A stretch of 64,000 nt of DNA from Sebastes aleutianus (GCA_916700875.1 CAKAKS010000031.1:12721124-12785123); one strand, 5' to 3'; positions 10,811 to 22,800 are shown, numbered from the stretch's first letter. Made by a program: numbers and translations. The notes: generated by a model not told the origin, from the sequence alone.

Positions 10811-11045
10811 TTGCTCTTTGGCGTGCACATTAATTGAAAAGAGAGAGAGAGACTTAGAGGACTGTAATTGCAATATGCCGTATAGTGTTTACAGTACAAT
10901 ACAGTAACAATGGTCATCTTCAGTTAAAGTAAATGTGTCTGATACTGTAAGGAGTTACTGTATGTGAGCATTGAGAATAAAATAATTTGTTTGTTTCCCC
11001 ATTGCATGTGTGTTCACAGTCTATTTACAGCATGCTACAAATGAA

Positions 11046-11481
11046 AATGCGTTAACGTTAAATAGTTTTAACGCTACTAATTTCTTTAAAGCATTAACGC
11101 AATTAAATTTTTGGTGGTTGTACCGAGCTCAATTTTGAAGATACGGGCACGGGTACCAACCATGTCATACTAGCTTGTCAGGAGGCTAAATAACGCTCCA
11201 AACTTACACAAAAGTTTGGCGAAGAAAAACTGACATGGCCATTTTCAAAAGGGTCCCTTGACCTCTGACCTCAAGATATGTGAATGAAAATGGGTTCACA
11301 CTGACAGCTGTTGTTGCCTGTTGGGCTTGAGTTTGCCATGTTATGATTTGAGCATATTTTTTATGCTAAATGCAGTGCAAATCCTGTGAGGATTTCCGGA
11401 CAATATGTGTCATTTACATTTGCATAAAGCAAGCATATTTGCCGAATCATGCGATTATGTATTTTAATCGATTGACAGCCC
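11046..11481. mobile_element. Dispersed TIR-type repeat, copy 1
   Basis: Shares long blocks with 35220-35592 in the same orientation, including ataacgctccaaact, tggccattttcaaa, gggtcccttgacctctgacc and gtgaatgaaaatgggtt. The right end reads attgacagccc, which is the reverse complement of the family's usual left end; a variant of that left end (gggctatcaacgc) opens the second copy. No coding sequence. I recognise it as a frequent non-autonomous repeat of percomorph fish. Confidence 0.75.
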
Positions 11482-11639
11482 AATTATATCTATTAAAGTC
11501 AATAAAGTATTATTTGAATGGCATAACATACTATGGGCTTTTTGTTATTTGTCACATATTGTAATACAGCCTAGTGTGTAGTTACTATAAAGACAATCAT
11601 TTTCTCATATGACTGTGTAACACTATCCACTGTTTGAAT

Positions 11640-12300
11640 TTGAATGCTTTGATGCTACTATGTGGGAAGATGGTGACAGAGATTGGATGTGAGGAATGAA
11701 GGGGAGGAGGAGGAGACTGATGGCAACAAACAAGCAAGGAGGCAGATCTAGGCTCATTTTATTTATACATACATCATGATAAAAACAGAGGAGGAGGGAA
11801 ATACAAACTGTGTGGAGGAGATAAAGGAAGCAAAGGGACCAATGAGGGAAAACAGTCAACATGACAAACTGAGACACATCTGGGAGGCAACAGAGGGGGA
11901 AAGGGATAATGGCAAAATTTAAAAGGCTTCACTCATCTTCTCATGAGTCCGACCTGATTGTTGCTGGCAGAGAAAAGGTGTTAGAGTTGAGTACCGGGGG
12001 AGGGAGCGGAACAGAGGAATGAGAAGATAATAGAAAGAGATGGACCAGAGGTAATAAAGATGTCGCACAATGGTAATTTTAAACAGCTTTTTTGTTGTGA
12101 CTGGAGATGGATTGAGGCGAGTGAGAGGGGTGGAGGTGGAAGGGTGGTAGCATGAATATAAGGTTAAAATAATACATTTGAAATGGTTTTACTTGCTGGG
12201 TCAGGAGGCTAAATGGTTTTCCTGTTCTATTGCATGGCAACAGGAATAAGGAAGGAAACGGGTGAGAAAGATGTGACTTGTATTAAAAAGGAAGGAGCAC
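11640..12300. other. Purine-rich block, second occurrence
   Basis: G/A-rich segments alternate with motifs such as aaatttaaaaggctt (11917), attttaaacagctt (12076) and atttgaaatgg (12176), resembling the arrangement at 9530-10300. Minus-strand frames here are pyrimidine-coded low complexity. Confidence 0.4.
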
Positions 12301-12545
12301 ACACTTGAAACCAACCTTTTCAAATGTGAACATTTTGTCTTTTTTTTTCAGTTTAAATTGCAAACTGAATATCTCTGGATTATGGATCTTTAGTCAGACA
12401 CAAAAGGAGTATAAAAATGGCACTTTGGACTTTGGCTTTTTTACCATTTTTGACAAAGAATCAATGCTCTTTGCAGCCGTAGTTTACCGTATATTCAGAA
12501 TTCCCCTCTAAGATGTCAAAATGTGATATCAGGATGTGCGATTAA

Positions 12546-13042
12546 AGGGGAGAGTGCAGTGTTTTGAGCCTGTGGGGAAGTTGAGCCACCCCTTGTTTCT
12601 AGGCAACCATAGACAAAATTGATCATGTGACCACACATTTTTGAAGATTCATCCATTTTACTGACCCTGTGATGGAGAGAGGCCCATATGTGTGGTAAGC
12701 ACATTTAGGTTAAAAAAACATCTTTTTTGCTATCCAAAGTGATTTTTTTATGTTCAAGGAGTCATGATTCTTTTGTCTGAACAATTATAAACAAGTTTGA
12801 AAAAATGTCACGTGTTTGTGCTTTAGGAAACTTCCTAAAAGGGGCAAGTTGAGCCAAGAGACCACTTTTTTTGGAAAGTCATATTTTGAAAACTGTTTAT
12901 TGTAGATCCAAAGAGATTAATCACGTTCTAAAAGTAATGAAATATACAGTATATACACGTTTTAGTTGGAGACATTACTATCATTCCTTCACTTAAAACA
13001 CGCCTCTTGTAAAAACTGGCTCAACTCGCCCCGCTCTCCCCT
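12546..13042. mobile_element. Short TIR element (about 0.5 kb), gttgagcc family
   Basis: The left end reads aggggagag followed by ttgagcc, and the reverse complement of the right end reads aggggagag followed by gagttgagcc. Internal copies of agttgagcca occur at 12580 and 12849. No reading frame of note. This fits a MITE. I remember elements with such ends as common in teleosts, but cannot assign a superfamily from the sequence. Confidence 0.65.
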
Positions 13043-14219
13043 ATACATGTTTTTCTGTCACTAGATGTAGACAAAGGAAAGAAAGGATGAAAAAAAGAGG
13101 AAAAACAAGTGGAGAAAAAGGGATAGGAGGAATGACTTTGGGGAGATCTGGAGCGGGAAAAGAAAATGAGAATGTGTATTGAAGTTTTACAGGCCACCTG
13201 GCTCGCCTCCGTGGGATTTACCTGACCCCTCTCATGAATCATAGACTTTTATTGGGGACGGGTCTTAAAACTTCTTCACAGGGAGAAATTTATGAAGTGA
13301 GATGATGAGATTCACAAAACCGCTGTAGCATATTTATGTGCCTGGGGGGTGCATACACGTTTTTATTTACACAAGTATCTGTGGTTGTGTGTTATTTGTG
13401 TGTATGCGTGATACTGCACTCTGATATATTTGTGATTCATTCCACATACTGTACAGTAGAAAATGCACTCCCTTCAAGTTATCTTATATCAATTTTGGAT
13501 GCAAGACCTTGGCTATGTTCACATGTTTGATACTGTACACATTGTCTTCATGTATTTTTCTGCTTGTGCATCTTTTTTCCCCATTTTGTTTTTGAGATTA
13601 TATGCTCGACTGCAGACAGCGTTCACCCTGAGGACACAGTGTTTGCCAAAAGGTGAGAAGTATAATCGGGGTAATTCTGACTCGGAAACAAAAGGAATAA
13701 AAGAGTCTTACATCCTCTGCAGAATGTTGCGGAAGCTAATGGTGCTCTCTGGGTAGACGCATAACTACGGCTGGGTTTTAAAACATGATATACATTCGAA
13801 AACTGGAGTTGTGCCCAAGTGATATCTACTGTATTGTGGTTATTTGTTGTATTTATTTTTGTGAATCCTGCCTGCAAGCCAAACTGCCCTCATACGAGAA
13901 TAAACCTTTGAACTGAATTCATTTAGAGAAACTGTTTCTATTTCACCGCTGGTCTCAGTATTGATTTTCAACCTTCACAAAGTATTGAGAATAATTGAAA
14001 TGTTGGATTCATGCAATTAGGATGGGATATTAAAAAAAAACAAGCTGTGTTGTTGGAATTGTTTGAGTGGGATGTGATTTTATTCAGCAAAGCAGATGGC
14101 ATATAAAAATGACCCGTACTGATGAATTATTAATGTAGTATTTTGGAGGCGGTTAGATGCTCTGATGATTTGAAACAAGGTAAAGGTTTTGAAGTCTGAG
14201 TTTGTGCTGCTTCCCCTGC
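13043..14219. other. Non-coding stretch with possible LINE tail
   Basis: Purine-rich at 13070-13170, then unique AT-rich DNA. At about 13880-13918 'gagaataaacctttgaactgaatt' resembles the 3' terminus of teleost LINEs, but no LINE body precedes it. A 97-codon frame at 13463-13756 has no recognisable domain. Confidence 0.4.
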
Positions 14220-14580
14220 TCAAAGCAATAATGCGCATCAAGCCCCAAAGCATTTCAGTGACACCATAAACATCCGAGTTGAAAAATTAGCTGCTATAAA
14301 CTGCTTCTCTCTCGAGCTGATTATAGTAGAGTGGGTGCCAGAGATAATTTTAACTGTTTTATAGGTTAGAATAAAACTGTGAGTTTGATCACACATATTA
14401 TCGCAGTGTGATGTGTTGGAACGCCGGGCCCAGGTGTTCCAAATTACCCCAATCAGCCAGCTGCCCAGCCACAGGGCATAAACACACAGGTTAGTGATTG
14501 GGAAACCCCAGATGAAACCAGGAGTCATCGCAGTGGGCATGGTGATAATGTTAATAGAGCTGTGTTTCATTAACAGATGA
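14220..14580. other. Unique sequence, possible conserved non-coding element
   Basis: Non-repetitive, of balanced composition, with several homeodomain-like cores (aattagc, gataatttta, gttaatag) and an accaggtgtt-type E-box context near 14430. It contains no low-complexity tract. The suggestion comes from composition only. Confidence 0.2.
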
Positions 14581-14778
14581 TAACAAAAGTATACCTTTTA
14601 TTGAAACCCCTTAACACTAAGACCGCCTGGCTCTGTAGGGGTACTATTTTGTCCAAATCCCACGCCCAAGAGCGTCTGTATCCTTTTATTCAAGCTGATG
14701 GGCAATTAACGCCTCATCGGTCTCCATCTCTGTAGCGCATCGTGACGACTGCAGGCTGTAAAACTGGTATACTCTTAG

Positions 14779-15137
14779 CAGTCTAAAATGTGCTATTTTT
14801 CATATGATATCTATTTTTAACAAAAACTATTTTCACGCTGCCACCCAATGCAGTAATAGTCCATGACAGCAAAAAGTAAAAAAAATAGGTTTTGAAAGGC
14901 TAAATGCCAACAAATATGGATTGAAGCAGAACATTTTGTTAGATAATAGCAATAGTTGTGAATTTTGGAAATGATTGGACTGAGAAAATTACAGAGAGAG
15001 GACGGAGCGAAGCGTCAATTGCTGCGTGTAAGAGAGAGATAGAGAGACGAGGTGGACTATTATAAACAATGTTTATGTAAGTTAATAATAATAATTTGAA
15101 TGTCAAAGTTATGAATGAAGCTTCAAACTATGGGGCT
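14779..15137 (+). repeat. Direct duplication, copy 1 (about 360 bp)
   Basis: Nearly the same as 15237-15593, with an offset of 458 bp at the left and 455 bp at the right. Shared blocks include cacgctgccacccaatgcag, gctaaatgccaacaaatatg, gagagaggacgga, cgaggtggactattataa and gttaataataataatttga. Differences are scattered substitutions and small indels, so the duplication is not very recent. Confidence 0.95.
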
Positions 15138-15236
15138 ATATGGTGGCAACAGTCAACCGTCCCCTTCCCCTTAGTTTCCAAGTGGTATTATTGTTGTCGC
15201 TTTTGTTTTCTTCAGAGACAGCAACAACCAACAACA

Positions 15237-15593
15237 CAGTCTAAAATGTGCTATTTTCATATGATATCTATTTTCACAAAAACTATTTTCACGCTGCCAC
15301 CCAATGCAGTAATAGTCCATCTCAGCAAAAGTACAAAATTTCGATTTTGAAAGGCTAAATGCCAACAAATATGGATTGAAGCAGAACATTTTGTTAGACA
15401 ATAGCAATAGTTGTGAATTTTGGAAATGATCGGAATGAGAAAATTACCGAGAGAGGACGGAGCTAAGCTTCGATCGCTGCGTGTAAGAGAGAGATAGAGA
15501 GACGAGGTGGACTATTATAAGCAATGTGTCTGTAAGTTAATAATAATAATTTGAATGTCATCGTTATGAATGAAGCTTCAAACTTGCGGCTAT
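15237..15593 (+). repeat. Direct duplication, copy 2 (about 360 bp)
   Basis: Partner of 14779-15137. About 100 bp of different sequence (15138-15236) separates the copies. Either copy could have come from a mobile element; no terminal inverted repeats or coding sequence were seen. Confidence 0.95.
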
Positions 15594-16326
15594 ACGGAAA
15601 CCCCAATCTCAGTGCAATGATAAAAACTGTGTAAAACAGTTATTTATACGTAGGCAGATTTTGTTACTTACTGATTAGCTTAGTAGAAAGAATAGTTTTT
15701 ATCACTCTCCCTCTTCACCTTCTTTGCCCCCTCCATCAACGGGGCTCTTTTGCCGGGTAGAGTTTCCACAGTTTACGTTAACGTTGCTTCAGTTGTTTCA
15801 CCGTCTGCCATTTCTGCTATGTGGGATAAGCTACTGTAAGCTACTTTGTTGAGTTGCCTCTTAGCGAAACACTCCCTGGTAAGCAGTGATGCGGTGTATA
15901 ATGTCTAGGGCTTATTTTGAAAGGTGAGAACGGATGGAGTGTAGATGTAATGCGCTGCCGTTGACAATGTGAGAGCAATAAAGAGTTTGCCTTCTTGGTT
16001 CAGACTACAGAGCCTCTGTGTTATTATTTCATTACTCCTTCATAAGTATGGGCATCAACCGCTTCATTTTCCCGGGAGATCACAACCCAGTGGCTTATAG
16101 GAAACCAATCTAAATGCAGATGGTGTCATTATTCTACAGTCATTACATTGTGAAATCAACATTTACTTCATAATGATAAGTTAAAGCAAAAACAAATTCT
16201 ATTGCCACTTTAAAGATTGGAAACTGGACTTAAAAATATCTTGGTCTTTTCAAGTTGGAATTTATATTCATCCACCACACCATGCCAAGGTTGTCACAGC
16301 CAAGTGACAGCTATGCATTATAACTA

Positions 16327-16330
<4 letters not shown>
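15594..16330. other. Non-coding stretch, possibly part of an old LTR
   Basis: At about 15970-16110 there is a polyadenylation-type signal (gcaataaagagtttgcc) followed by T-rich sequence and cccgggag, a layout seen in the 3' part of some LTRs. No TG...CA boundaries or second copy were found, so this stays a weak suggestion. Confidence 0.25.

Positions 16331-16403
<73 letters not shown>
16331..16403. repeat. (TG)36 microsatellite
   Basis: 73 bp of uninterrupted TG, the longest simple repeat of the window. It produces a run of C and V codons in a spurious frame. A shorter (TG) tract follows at about 16509-16524. Confidence 0.98.
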
Positions 16404-16404
<1 letters not shown>

Positions 16405-18764
16405 ACTGGTTATGAGCAGATGTGGTGAGCAAGTCACATATGCCTGTTTGTCATGACCGGTGAGTGAACTTGAATTTGTATGATGATGCTAAAGGCTGAC
16501 TGTGTCTCTGTGTGTGTGTGTGTAGGATAATGGGCAATACTAGAGGCTGGTAATCATGAAGATTAACATCACATCAACCATGCAGTCATACGTGATGGCT
16601 GCTATGACTGATGCATTCCAGTAATAGTCGTTACCGACAACTGATGACAAATCGGCAACTTGAAGCAAATCCTATAGCGTCAAATTCAATAAAAGTCTCG
16701 AGTGAACCAGCGTCACTCAACAACTCGTGCTCATATCTTCTATTGAGCGACATCTATTTTACAAGCTGTAAAATAGTGATATTAAATTATCCAATCAATT
16801 CAAATTAGATTGAACTATCAGCATTCATTTCACTCAAGAATAATTGTGCACAGTTTGGCTAGAGGCAAAGCTTATGTAATTATAAAGCATAATTCCTACC
16901 AGTGAGATCAGACCCTCATGCTCTGTAGGAACACTGCAAGGCAGATGATAAAACACTACATACAGTATGTATACAGTAAGTCCTAAAGGTACTGTCACAT
17001 AAGCTTATGTGATTCATTATGCCGAATAAGACAAGAGCTACTTCATGATAAGGCATCATTCTGAAAGTTTTAGAAGTTGTCACTATAGGTTAATGCATAT
17101 AAATCATCTGTTGATATAGCTTGTTTTGTTTTTGTAATGTCTAATATTTGTAATGGAAGAGCATTTCGGCAATGGCTTATAAATAAAAAGTTCATTTTTT
17201 TTTTTTTTTTCAGGGATACCACTGATCATTTTTGAAAGCCAGAATAACTGTGTCTAGTCTTAAATTGCCTAAAAGCATTTTCTTTTCAGTAACTTTGAAG
17301 TGGATGTAAACAACCATTGTAAGGACCCTTTGCATATTTGTGTGTGTGTGTTTGTGTGTGTCAAGAGACCCGCCCACTGGTGAGAAGGGTATTCTACTAA
17401 TTTGCAGAAAAGAAAAGCATGTGTGGGATTTCCATTTCCCCACAGGCTGAATCACTTCATTAAAATATCAACAATGACATTTATACAACCTACAAGTATA
17501 AAGAAGAAAAACACCAACTTGAGTCCTGCAACTTAAAGTGAACTTGTTTCACCTTGTTGTTACTAAAAATATGATTGAGGTAATGTGAACGCAACATTAT
17601 AATCTACCGTGGCAGATGAATCTGAATGGCATGAACATTGTCAACAAAACAGCAGCGACCTAAAAAAAACTTGATCAACAATTATGTTTATACACAACTA
17701 ATATGCAACAGCAAATGCATTTTGAGGACACTGTAATGCAGACAGGATTATGTTTTCTATTAACATAATTAACAATCTGCCAGGTCGCAAAAATGTCAAT
17801 ACTGAGCACATCTGTGAAATATTCAGTTTAGTACTATATAAACATAATTTTTAGGAGACAGGGTTGCAGAATACACACAGCGTCTCGAACCGCAGTGAAT
17901 GGATTGGTTTTAGAGTTTCACCACGGCAGTTTGGCTATCATGGAGGATAACGTGAAAGTTGGTGTTTGGGTAGTGGTAGTTTGGAGATGTCAAAGGAAAG
18001 AACATGCTAACATCAAGAATAAGCAGAAGAAGCAATAACATGCTAGTATACAGTATTATATAGTCACTCATTCTATACTATTAGCATTGATTTTGTAGCA
18101 AATTCATTACCCTAGGGATATTGGGAAATGGTTTCATGAGCACAATGCCCTATGGAAGCACACAATGCACTTTGGTGACAAATGAGACCTTTAAACATTT
18201 CGGTAAAAATCCAACTTTTAAGCAAATTAAGCAAACGTCTCTTTGGTATCATTACTGTACTATATAATGTAAAGAAACTAGAGCCATGTTGTATTGATGT
18301 TATATTCACATAACACATGTATTTCTGTTAACCCTGTCTCAATCTCAAAGTTGTCTTCCCAGTTGGGCTGATTCTGCAATGACTGTTGGTTCTGATATTT
18401 GGTACACTTGCATCTTTTGCAGTGTGGGGAATACTGAATGTTCACAGCTACCAAGTCATACACATCTCATTGGAATTCATATCTCACATCTGGATCTGTA
18501 CTTTGGTTTGTATAGGAGACAAATACACAAATCTCACAACATGACACTGAATGGGCAAATGAAAATTGATTTTTGGAAACACAAACAATTAATGAAAGAC
18601 AATGACCCTGTGTAATCCACTCTGGTGTTTACTCCACTAATCTCCTAATTATTTTCTTTTTTGCCCAAGATACAAACCATGCATTCTGATGCAATGGATG
18701 TGCAAAATACCCGACTGTCAACACACTGTCCTTATAAGACATTCAGAACTATGGAGAAATCAAA
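16404..18764. other. Non-coding stretch, mostly unique AT-rich DNA
   Basis: A 16-T run followed by cag at 17195-17213 mimics a splice acceptor, but no open exon follows. At about 17851-17866 'taggagacagggttg' repeats the terminus of the element at 19742-20263, so this is probably a fragment of that family. Otherwise nothing recognised. Confidence 0.5.
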
Positions 18765-18958
18765 TCCTTGGTTTTCTTCCTGAGTTATTCAAAGTACAGG
18801 CAAAAGCGTGGGCCAGGGCCAAAGCTGCTGGCTCCCCAGAGTGTTGGCAGAGCTTCGGGATGTTGAGAAATGAATGCATGAGAATGATCAGGAAAGCAAA
18901 GCTGGACTTACCTGAATTCTCTGCTAAACTGCAGCAGAAGCCAGGCGAGTTCCTATAA
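18765..18958 (+). pseudogene. LINE ORF2 fragment (between endonuclease and RT)
   Basis: The translation reads NPWFSS in one frame and then, after a frameshift near 18782, ELFKVQAKAWARAKAAGS, ending RNECMRMIRKAK. This matches the general pattern of the linker between the endonuclease and reverse-transcriptase domains of fish non-LTR retrotransposons: a PWF motif, a tract rich in A, R and K, a tryptophan, then RN.C...IRKAK. The fragment is 60-70 codons, is frame-disrupted and lacks catalytic residues, so it is inactive. The adjoining TIR element starts at 18968. The clade cannot be assigned from such a short piece. Confidence 0.6.
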
Positions 18959-18967
18959 CGTCACTAA

Positions 18968-19614
18968 GGGCCTTATCTTACACCCGGTGCAAAGTAGGAG
19001 GGCCTAGTTTCAGTCCGACACAGTTGTCGTTTTCACACCCAGCACCCATGTTGCTTGCGGCCATCTATGCGCCCATGGGCATTGGTCTAAAAGTGACCAA
19101 AGAGATCACAGATCACAAACGCCTCTGTGTCATCTCCTTTCATTCACCCACTGTGTGTGCGAGTGTAGATATAGGTTAAAAAAAATAGGTTGTCGGTGCA
19201 TTTGCTCATACAGTCCAATGGAGTGGTTGATGGGACAGAGGGTTGGGAGACTGCGGAGGCAGAGGGTCCGCCGGCCAAGGACCACATATATCTGCTTGCG
19301 CACTTTCACTTTCAGTTTCCTTAGCAAAAAAAAACACTCACTTCTCGAATTTGCCGAGTCCGCCATTTAAATAGCAATGCGCCCGGAGCAGGCGCACCTG
19401 GCTTTTAAAGGGAATGGGAGTTGACACTCTGATGTACGCCCAGAACAAGCCTATGATTAATTAAGAGACTAAATACAACCCCTTTGACATTTGCGCCTTA
19501 CTTTACACCCAGATTCTGCGGCGCTTAACTCGCAAAAGTGGAGTTGGACATGCCCTAAATGCCCTTGCGCCATGCACTTTAGACCATGCGCTATGGATCA
19601 TTTAAATAGGGCCC
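18968..19614. mobile_element. Short TIR element (about 0.65 kb), agggcc ends
   Basis: The left end reads gggccttatcttacaccc and the right end reads tttaaatagggccc. The termini share the inverted GGGCC core, followed by TTATCTT on the left and, read from the right end, CTATTT. The interior contains gcgccttactttacacccag and gcgcttaactcgcaaaagtg. I remember this sequence type (gggccctat...gcacccggcgca) as an abundant non-autonomous DNA transposon of teleosts, possibly Harbinger-like, but this copy shows no transposase frame and no clear target duplication. Confidence 0.65.
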
Positions 19615-19741
19615 GAAGTCTCCATAAATCCCATTACAGTTATTCTTGTTAAAATAAATTTTGAACATTACTTTTCCCGTTACTTAAAATCTACAATGGC
19701 ACCAGATCACCAGGACTTGTCAGTTTATTGACAAATTAACG

Positions 19742-20263
19742 CCCTGTCTCCTGAAAATGAATTTCCCATACAATAAAACTACGTAGTGAATTACATTTCA
19801 AGGGAAACGTATTTTGTCGCGGATTAGCCTACGTTTGTTTTTGAAATATTACAAATCCATTTCTATGGATGGTGTGATGGATGGATCAAATATCGACTTT
19901 TGCCCAAGAAACCGATGTTCGTGTCCCGTGTGAAACTAAAATCGACGTTCATTTATTTTAATCGTGATGTTTTTTTTTACTTAACCTAACCAACTACTTT
20001 TGTTGCCTAAACCTAAGAAACTGCGTTTTTGGTGTGTTTTGTTTCAAATTCTTACTAATTTTAAGCAAAAATATGAGTTTTTTTTAGTAGTGTTGTTGCC
20101 TAAACCAAACAAAATAGTTTTGTTGCATTTTTTTATTTTGTTTTGTTCCAAATTACTGTTTAAAACAGTTTAAAAGTATGACGGTGTCCGGGAGAAAATA
20201 TGTTTCCCTCAAATGTAATCGAGAATGGAGTTTATTTGTATGGGAACATTGTAGGAGACAGGG
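19742..20263. mobile_element. TIR element with about 75-bp inverted ends
   Basis: The left arm (19742-19819) and the reverse complement of the right arm (about 20190-20263) both open ccctgtctcct and share tcccataca, attacattt, gggaaac and tattttgtc/tattttctc in order. The interior holds a cgttcatttatttt phrase, several 'ttgcctaaacctaa' phrases and runs of T. There is no transposase frame. The fold-back structure at 33739-33912 is built from the same arms. Confidence 0.75.
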
Positions 20264-21814
20264 TTGAACATTATCACCATAGCCACTTTATAGATGTAAG
20301 AACTGCTTAATGATTACTTAAAGATGTTTGTATGTCACTGATATGTGATAGCTTATGACGCTGAAAATGTATTGAGCATCAGGTCTCAGGTGTCTTGAAA
20401 ACAGTGCTGAACATATACTTGTATAATGTGATGGGAAATGTATTTTTCTATTTGTGGAAGTTAAATCCCTAGTGGATTTGTTTATTTCATACACAATCAG
20501 ATTTTCTTAAATTTTTTTGCCTTGTGAAAGCACCAATCCAACAGCATGACAGGAGACTCTATACAGGCACAGTGTTTAATGTGAAATACTCTTTGTTTTT
20601 TACACTCTGTTGGATTTCAGAACTCTTGTAGCCTGTTGGAGGATTACTGGGAGACACACAGACAAGACAGCTCTTGAATGGGCTGATGCAGTAGGGGAAA
20701 GTTGTTTCCAGGATTTTGCTCATCATTCTCTGATACAATTCATGTTTGTAGTTACATAAACAGGCTTGTGCACAGAGCTACTCCACGAGGCAGAAATGCT
20801 GAAATAATCCGATTGGCTGAGTGAAAATTAATTGGCGGAGTCAAAGAACCACAGGCTAAACAGCCCAATGGAAAAAATGCATTTTCTTTTTTTTTTACTA
20901 ATACTGTTATCGGCTGAATACAATCTGATGCTAGTAAGAACACCTTTGCTTCAAAATACCTAAAAGTCACCACATACTGTCTTTCCCTCTACTCTAATCC
21001 TTTTGACTTTTAAACAAGCCTGCTGAGATTCAGTGACCTAGTAATACCCCTTTGCTGCATCAAAGGCTGCTGGTATTTTTAAGCTTTTTTTGGCAACACA
21101 CTGTTACACCAATTCCAAGAAAAAGGTTGTATTGAAATTTCTGTGGAAAGAAAATTTAACAATGGAAATGACATGTTGACATTTTTTTTTGCCACAACAT
21201 CACAGGAATTATAATGACTCATCATACATGCAAACACATGTTAACACAAAAATACTTGCAAAACTATAAATATGTCAGTCTAAATCAATGTTGTTGGTGG
21301 TCGGTGTGCTATGTTGCATTATTAAAAGCCTTATATGAAACGAAGCAAACTGTGTAATGCTAAGAAATGTCGCCATCTGCTCCAGACTACCTGCTTGCCC
21401 GTGGAGTATCATCTTTGCATTTACGGCTGTTCAAACTCCATGTACCTGCTGCTGTAAACAGCAGACGGAGGCAGCAAAGCAGCAGAGCGGGACAGCCATC
21501 ACGGTGTGTCTGTCTGTCGCTGTTTGTGCCTCTGCGAGATTATGTAAGGGGGAGATTATATAAATCAGGAAATTTCACATTAACACCTGACCTGTTGTTG
21601 CAAATCCTGCTGATGCTGCAGGTAAAGGAGGACGACAGAGAGAGAGAGAGACACACACACAAATAGAGGGGGAGAGAGAGAGAGAGAATATCTCAGAAAA
21701 GAGAAGCAGAGACAACAAAAAAGAAAGGAGAAAGAGAAGAGAGTAAAGATGCATAAAGACAGAGGCAATGGTCAAACCATTAAAAAGGAAAGTTTAATTA
21801 ATACATTAAAAAAA
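20264..21814. other. Non-coding stretch, nothing recognised
   Basis: Mostly AT-rich unique DNA, with a T run near 20888-20898 and GA/CA low-complexity sequence at about 21637-21690. A 99-codon frame at 21367-21666 ends in that low-complexity tract and has no domain. Confidence 0.5.
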
Positions 21815-22515
21815 ATGGGGACCTCATGGCTCCACCCGAGGTGGAGACTTTCTGGTTTGGGGACCTCAGAATTGCGTCTCTGTTCTTTGCAGATGATGTG
21901 GTTCTGTTGGCTCCATAGTGACCTTCAGCACTCACTAGGGGGGTTTGCAGCCGAGTGTGGAGCCACCAGGATGAGAGTCAGTACCTCCAAATCTGAGGCC
22001 ATGGTTCTCTGCCAGAAAACAGTGGATTGCATCCTCCGGTTTGGGAGTCACTCCCCGAAGCGAGGGAGTTCAAGTATCTCGGGTCTTGTTCACAAGTGAG
22101 GTAAAATGGAGCGGTTATACGGGATTTATATCGGACCATTGTGTTAAGATGGAGTAGAGCTGGATGGTAAAGCTCTTGATTACCAGTCCATCTACGTTCC
22201 GACCCTGACATATTGTCATGAGCTTTGGGTAGTGACCGAAAGAATGAGATCTTACATACAAGTATCCGAAATAAGTTTCCTTTGAAGGGCAGCTGGATGC
22301 TGCTCCTCCTTGACGGAAGAGGCCAGGTGAGTTTTTCCGTGCACGTCCAACTGGTAAGATGCCCCGGGGTAGATCCAGAACATGCTGGAGAGATTATATA
22401 TCTCGTCCGGCCGGGGAATGCCTCGGGGTCCCCCAGAAAAGAGCTGGAAAATGTTGCTGGGGAAAGGGAAGTCTGCAATACCTTGCTTAGCCTGCAGCTG
22501 ATGGATAAGAACATG
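21815..22515 (+). pseudogene. Non-LTR retrotransposon RT fragment, frameshifted
   Basis: The C-terminal part of a LINE ORF2. The RT catalytic motif FADDV is at 21886-21900 in one frame. After a frameshift near 21915 the next frame reads DLQHSLGGFAAECG and then MRVSTSKSEAMVL. Further frame changes lead to EFKYLG (near 22069) and YQSIYVPTLTY (about 22182-22214), with HELWVVTER just after, and finally PEELENVAGERE (about 22434-22469). These are standard landmarks of an abundant fish LINE, from the palm domain to the C-terminus. At least three frame breaks, an in-frame stop and the loss of everything 5' of the palm domain make it non-functional. A 5'-truncated copy is the usual product of incomplete reverse transcription. 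Confidence 0.85.
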
Positions 22516-22769
22516 GCTTGCTTAAACTCATGAGAATATTAAAATCCCGATGTGGACCGAGGAATTCCACAGAGATGGCCTGAAATACGGAGCCTTGATC
22601 CACCTCCAAATATGGAACAGTTGTGCTAATCCAACATTGACTCATCACAGGAAATTATGATATGGACAAGTTAACAAAAGTTTGTACTGTATATGCTGAA
22701 GCACAGAGTGCTATAGATGCTCCACCTCTGAAATGCTCACAGTGGACATTGGAGCCCCGATAGAGGTGT

Positions 22770-22800
<31 letters not shown>

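Noticed and set aside
17195..17213. Splice acceptor (T tract followed by cag)
   Set aside because: The T run is a simple homopolymer. No open, conserved-looking exon follows, and there is no matching donor.
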